The notes beneath the pieces are model-generated. The model had not been told where the DNA came from and did no database searches. It saw only the letters and a list, made by a program, of their open reading frames with translations. The translations under genes were made by a program, and so were the position numbers. A stretch of 64,000 nucleotides of DNA, from the NCBI RefSeq assembly GCF_030052815.1, contig NC_079507.1, positions 50,293,571 to 50,357,570 on the forward strand, written 5' to 3'. The DNA comes from Hevea brasiliensis. Lineage: Eukaryota > Streptophyta > Magnoliopsida > Malpighiales > Euphorbiaceae. Within the stretch, counting starts at the first letter, position 1; each line of letters begins with the position of its first letter. Below are positions 62,721-64,000 of this stretch, piece after piece.

Positions 62721-64000
62721 TGTGACACCCCTTACCCGAGTACAGTATACCCGAGTAAGTAATGCCACATGGTGTACCGGCACACTCTAATATTCCTCAA
62801 TTAATTTATATCATGCTTTTGCATATAATTTATGAAATACAATTTATTTAAACCATTTATCAAAAGTATCATTCATTTAAGGTTCCGAAAATTTTAAAGA
62901 AAATCCGGCGGAGTACCGGCTAAAAATGGAGAAAAACGTTCTTCGGAACCTGTTAAAAACACTTCCAATATTTTTATTCCATCATCTCAAACTCCAATAT
63001 CCAAAATCTCAACAATATTTCTCAATAGCAAATTCTCAATAATCTTTTCATTTCACAAACATCCATTTCTCATATACAAGCGATAAATACATGCTCAAAT
63101 TTTGCATTCATAGACATAACTTTCATTATTTACATGGACATCAAAATATATTACATGAGTTCAAATACATATGAAAAAGTAAAAATCTGCTACAAAATAT
63201 CAAAATGACAAAATGACACCTAGTGCCCTACCAATGCACTGCAGGTAGTGAGGTGACACGGACACTGCACAGAACTGCAGGATGGACTCACCCGATCGTG
63301 GTCTACTGGGCTCACGATCAGGATCTCCAGTACCTACGCGTGGCAAAAGCAACGCGCTAAGCAATAATGCTTAGTGGTGCAATAATAAAATAACAAGAAA
63401 TAACATATATAAATATGTATTGCATGTACATGTTTTGTTTGTCATGTATTTGTATATTCATTCATTTATTTCTTCTACATTGCTCATTTTCATTCATTTG
63501 GTTGCCCAAGTAACCTACACTAGACGACTGGACTGGATAACGGGTAAACTGGCACTGGGTATCTAGTACCTCGGGCCGTCACACCATCGGTCGCATATGC
63601 ATCACCCGGTGTGCAATAGAATAGCTACCAAGCTGTAAATAATCTCAGGCACAAGGCCAAGTCTCAATGCAAAGTAAGAATGGCTAAAAGCCATGAAATC
63701 ACAGAATGGCATTTTTTCCATGTGCAGTACTGCTAACTGAACCCTATTGGCATGCCAAACTATCCAAACCAATCTTGTTAGGTATACTAGGGCATTTGAA
63801 ACTTTTAAATTCTTCAATTTGTGAATTTCAAATTTTTGGTGTCACTATTCATCATTGGTCAACAAAAATGTTGACTTTTAGAATAAAAATGTGTACATTG
63901 ACTTTGGCACTCCCAACATACCACATTTGGTGTTTAAAACTTGTTGGCCTTAAGTGTTAATACCATTCCAAAGTGTAACTCAACACAAGCAGAATTTTCA
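62721..64000 (-). repeat. 5' LTR of the nested gypsy derivative (LTR C), cut by the window end
   Basis: It starts TGTGACACCCCTTACCC and runs to the end of the window. Unlike LTR B it continues with the CTAACTGAACCCTATTGGCATGCC-type block (short pieces CTAACTGAACCC, GGCATGCC near 63732-63756) found also in LTR A near 56168. Confidence 0.88.

Noticed and set aside
1..64000. Possible tRNA genes or organellar insertions
   Set aside because: No cloverleaf with a GTTCGAATC-type arm and no plastid or mitochondrial gene block was recognised by eye; a tRNAscan or organelle search would be decisive.

Overview
The window is nuclear DNA of a flowering plant, most likely a eudicot. It has AT-rich intergenic sequence, genes split by GT-AG introns, plant-specific proteins (a chloroplast-targeted ferredoxin, a seed-type LEA protein) and dense plant transposons. 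The species cannot be fixed from sequence alone; a woody eudicot such as a Euphorbiaceae would fit, but that is a guess. Nothing bacterial, no CRISPR array, and no tRNA or rRNA gene was seen.

Layout. 1-9150: two abutting long-LTR Ty3/gypsy remnants. 11570-16349 (-): a complete six-exon ferredoxin C2 (FdC2) gene with a 246-bp MITE in intron 2. 16886-22191: a hAT transposon of 4.66 kb (8-bp target duplication, decayed transposase) sitting inside an older short element. 22747-23101 (+): a small LEA_1 gene with an RY/ABRE seed-type promoter. 23722-34834 (-): a two-exon conserved plant gene of unknown function whose 10.6-kb intron holds a complete Copia element, a hAT-type MITE and another LTR fragment. 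36225-48580 (+): a complete 13-exon AP-2 mu (AP2M) gene, 438 codons, with TE insertions in introns 1, 3, 8 and 10. 49639-50680 (-): a homoserine kinase pseudogene. 51971-52504: a second copy, inverted, of the 530-bp MITE. 53232-64000: a stack of nested retrotransposons (SIRE/Tork-like Copia remnant, Tekay-like chromodomain gypsy, and an element of that family with almost no interior).

The genes do not form a pathway. FdC2 carries electrons in plastids, AP2M selects cargo for clathrin endocytosis, and the LEA protein belongs to seed desiccation. The main story is genome structure: intact exon chains persist although introns and spacers have been filled by at least five TE superfamilies. Several insertions are dated relative to each other by nesting. 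Two introns appear to use GC donors.

Limits: exon joins rest on reading frame, splice phase and remembered family sequences. No alignment or transcript data were available. I found no convincing novel gene system; the most testable oddities are the GC-AG introns, the frame-compensating acceptor of the LEA gene, and the recombinant or internally deleted LTR elements.
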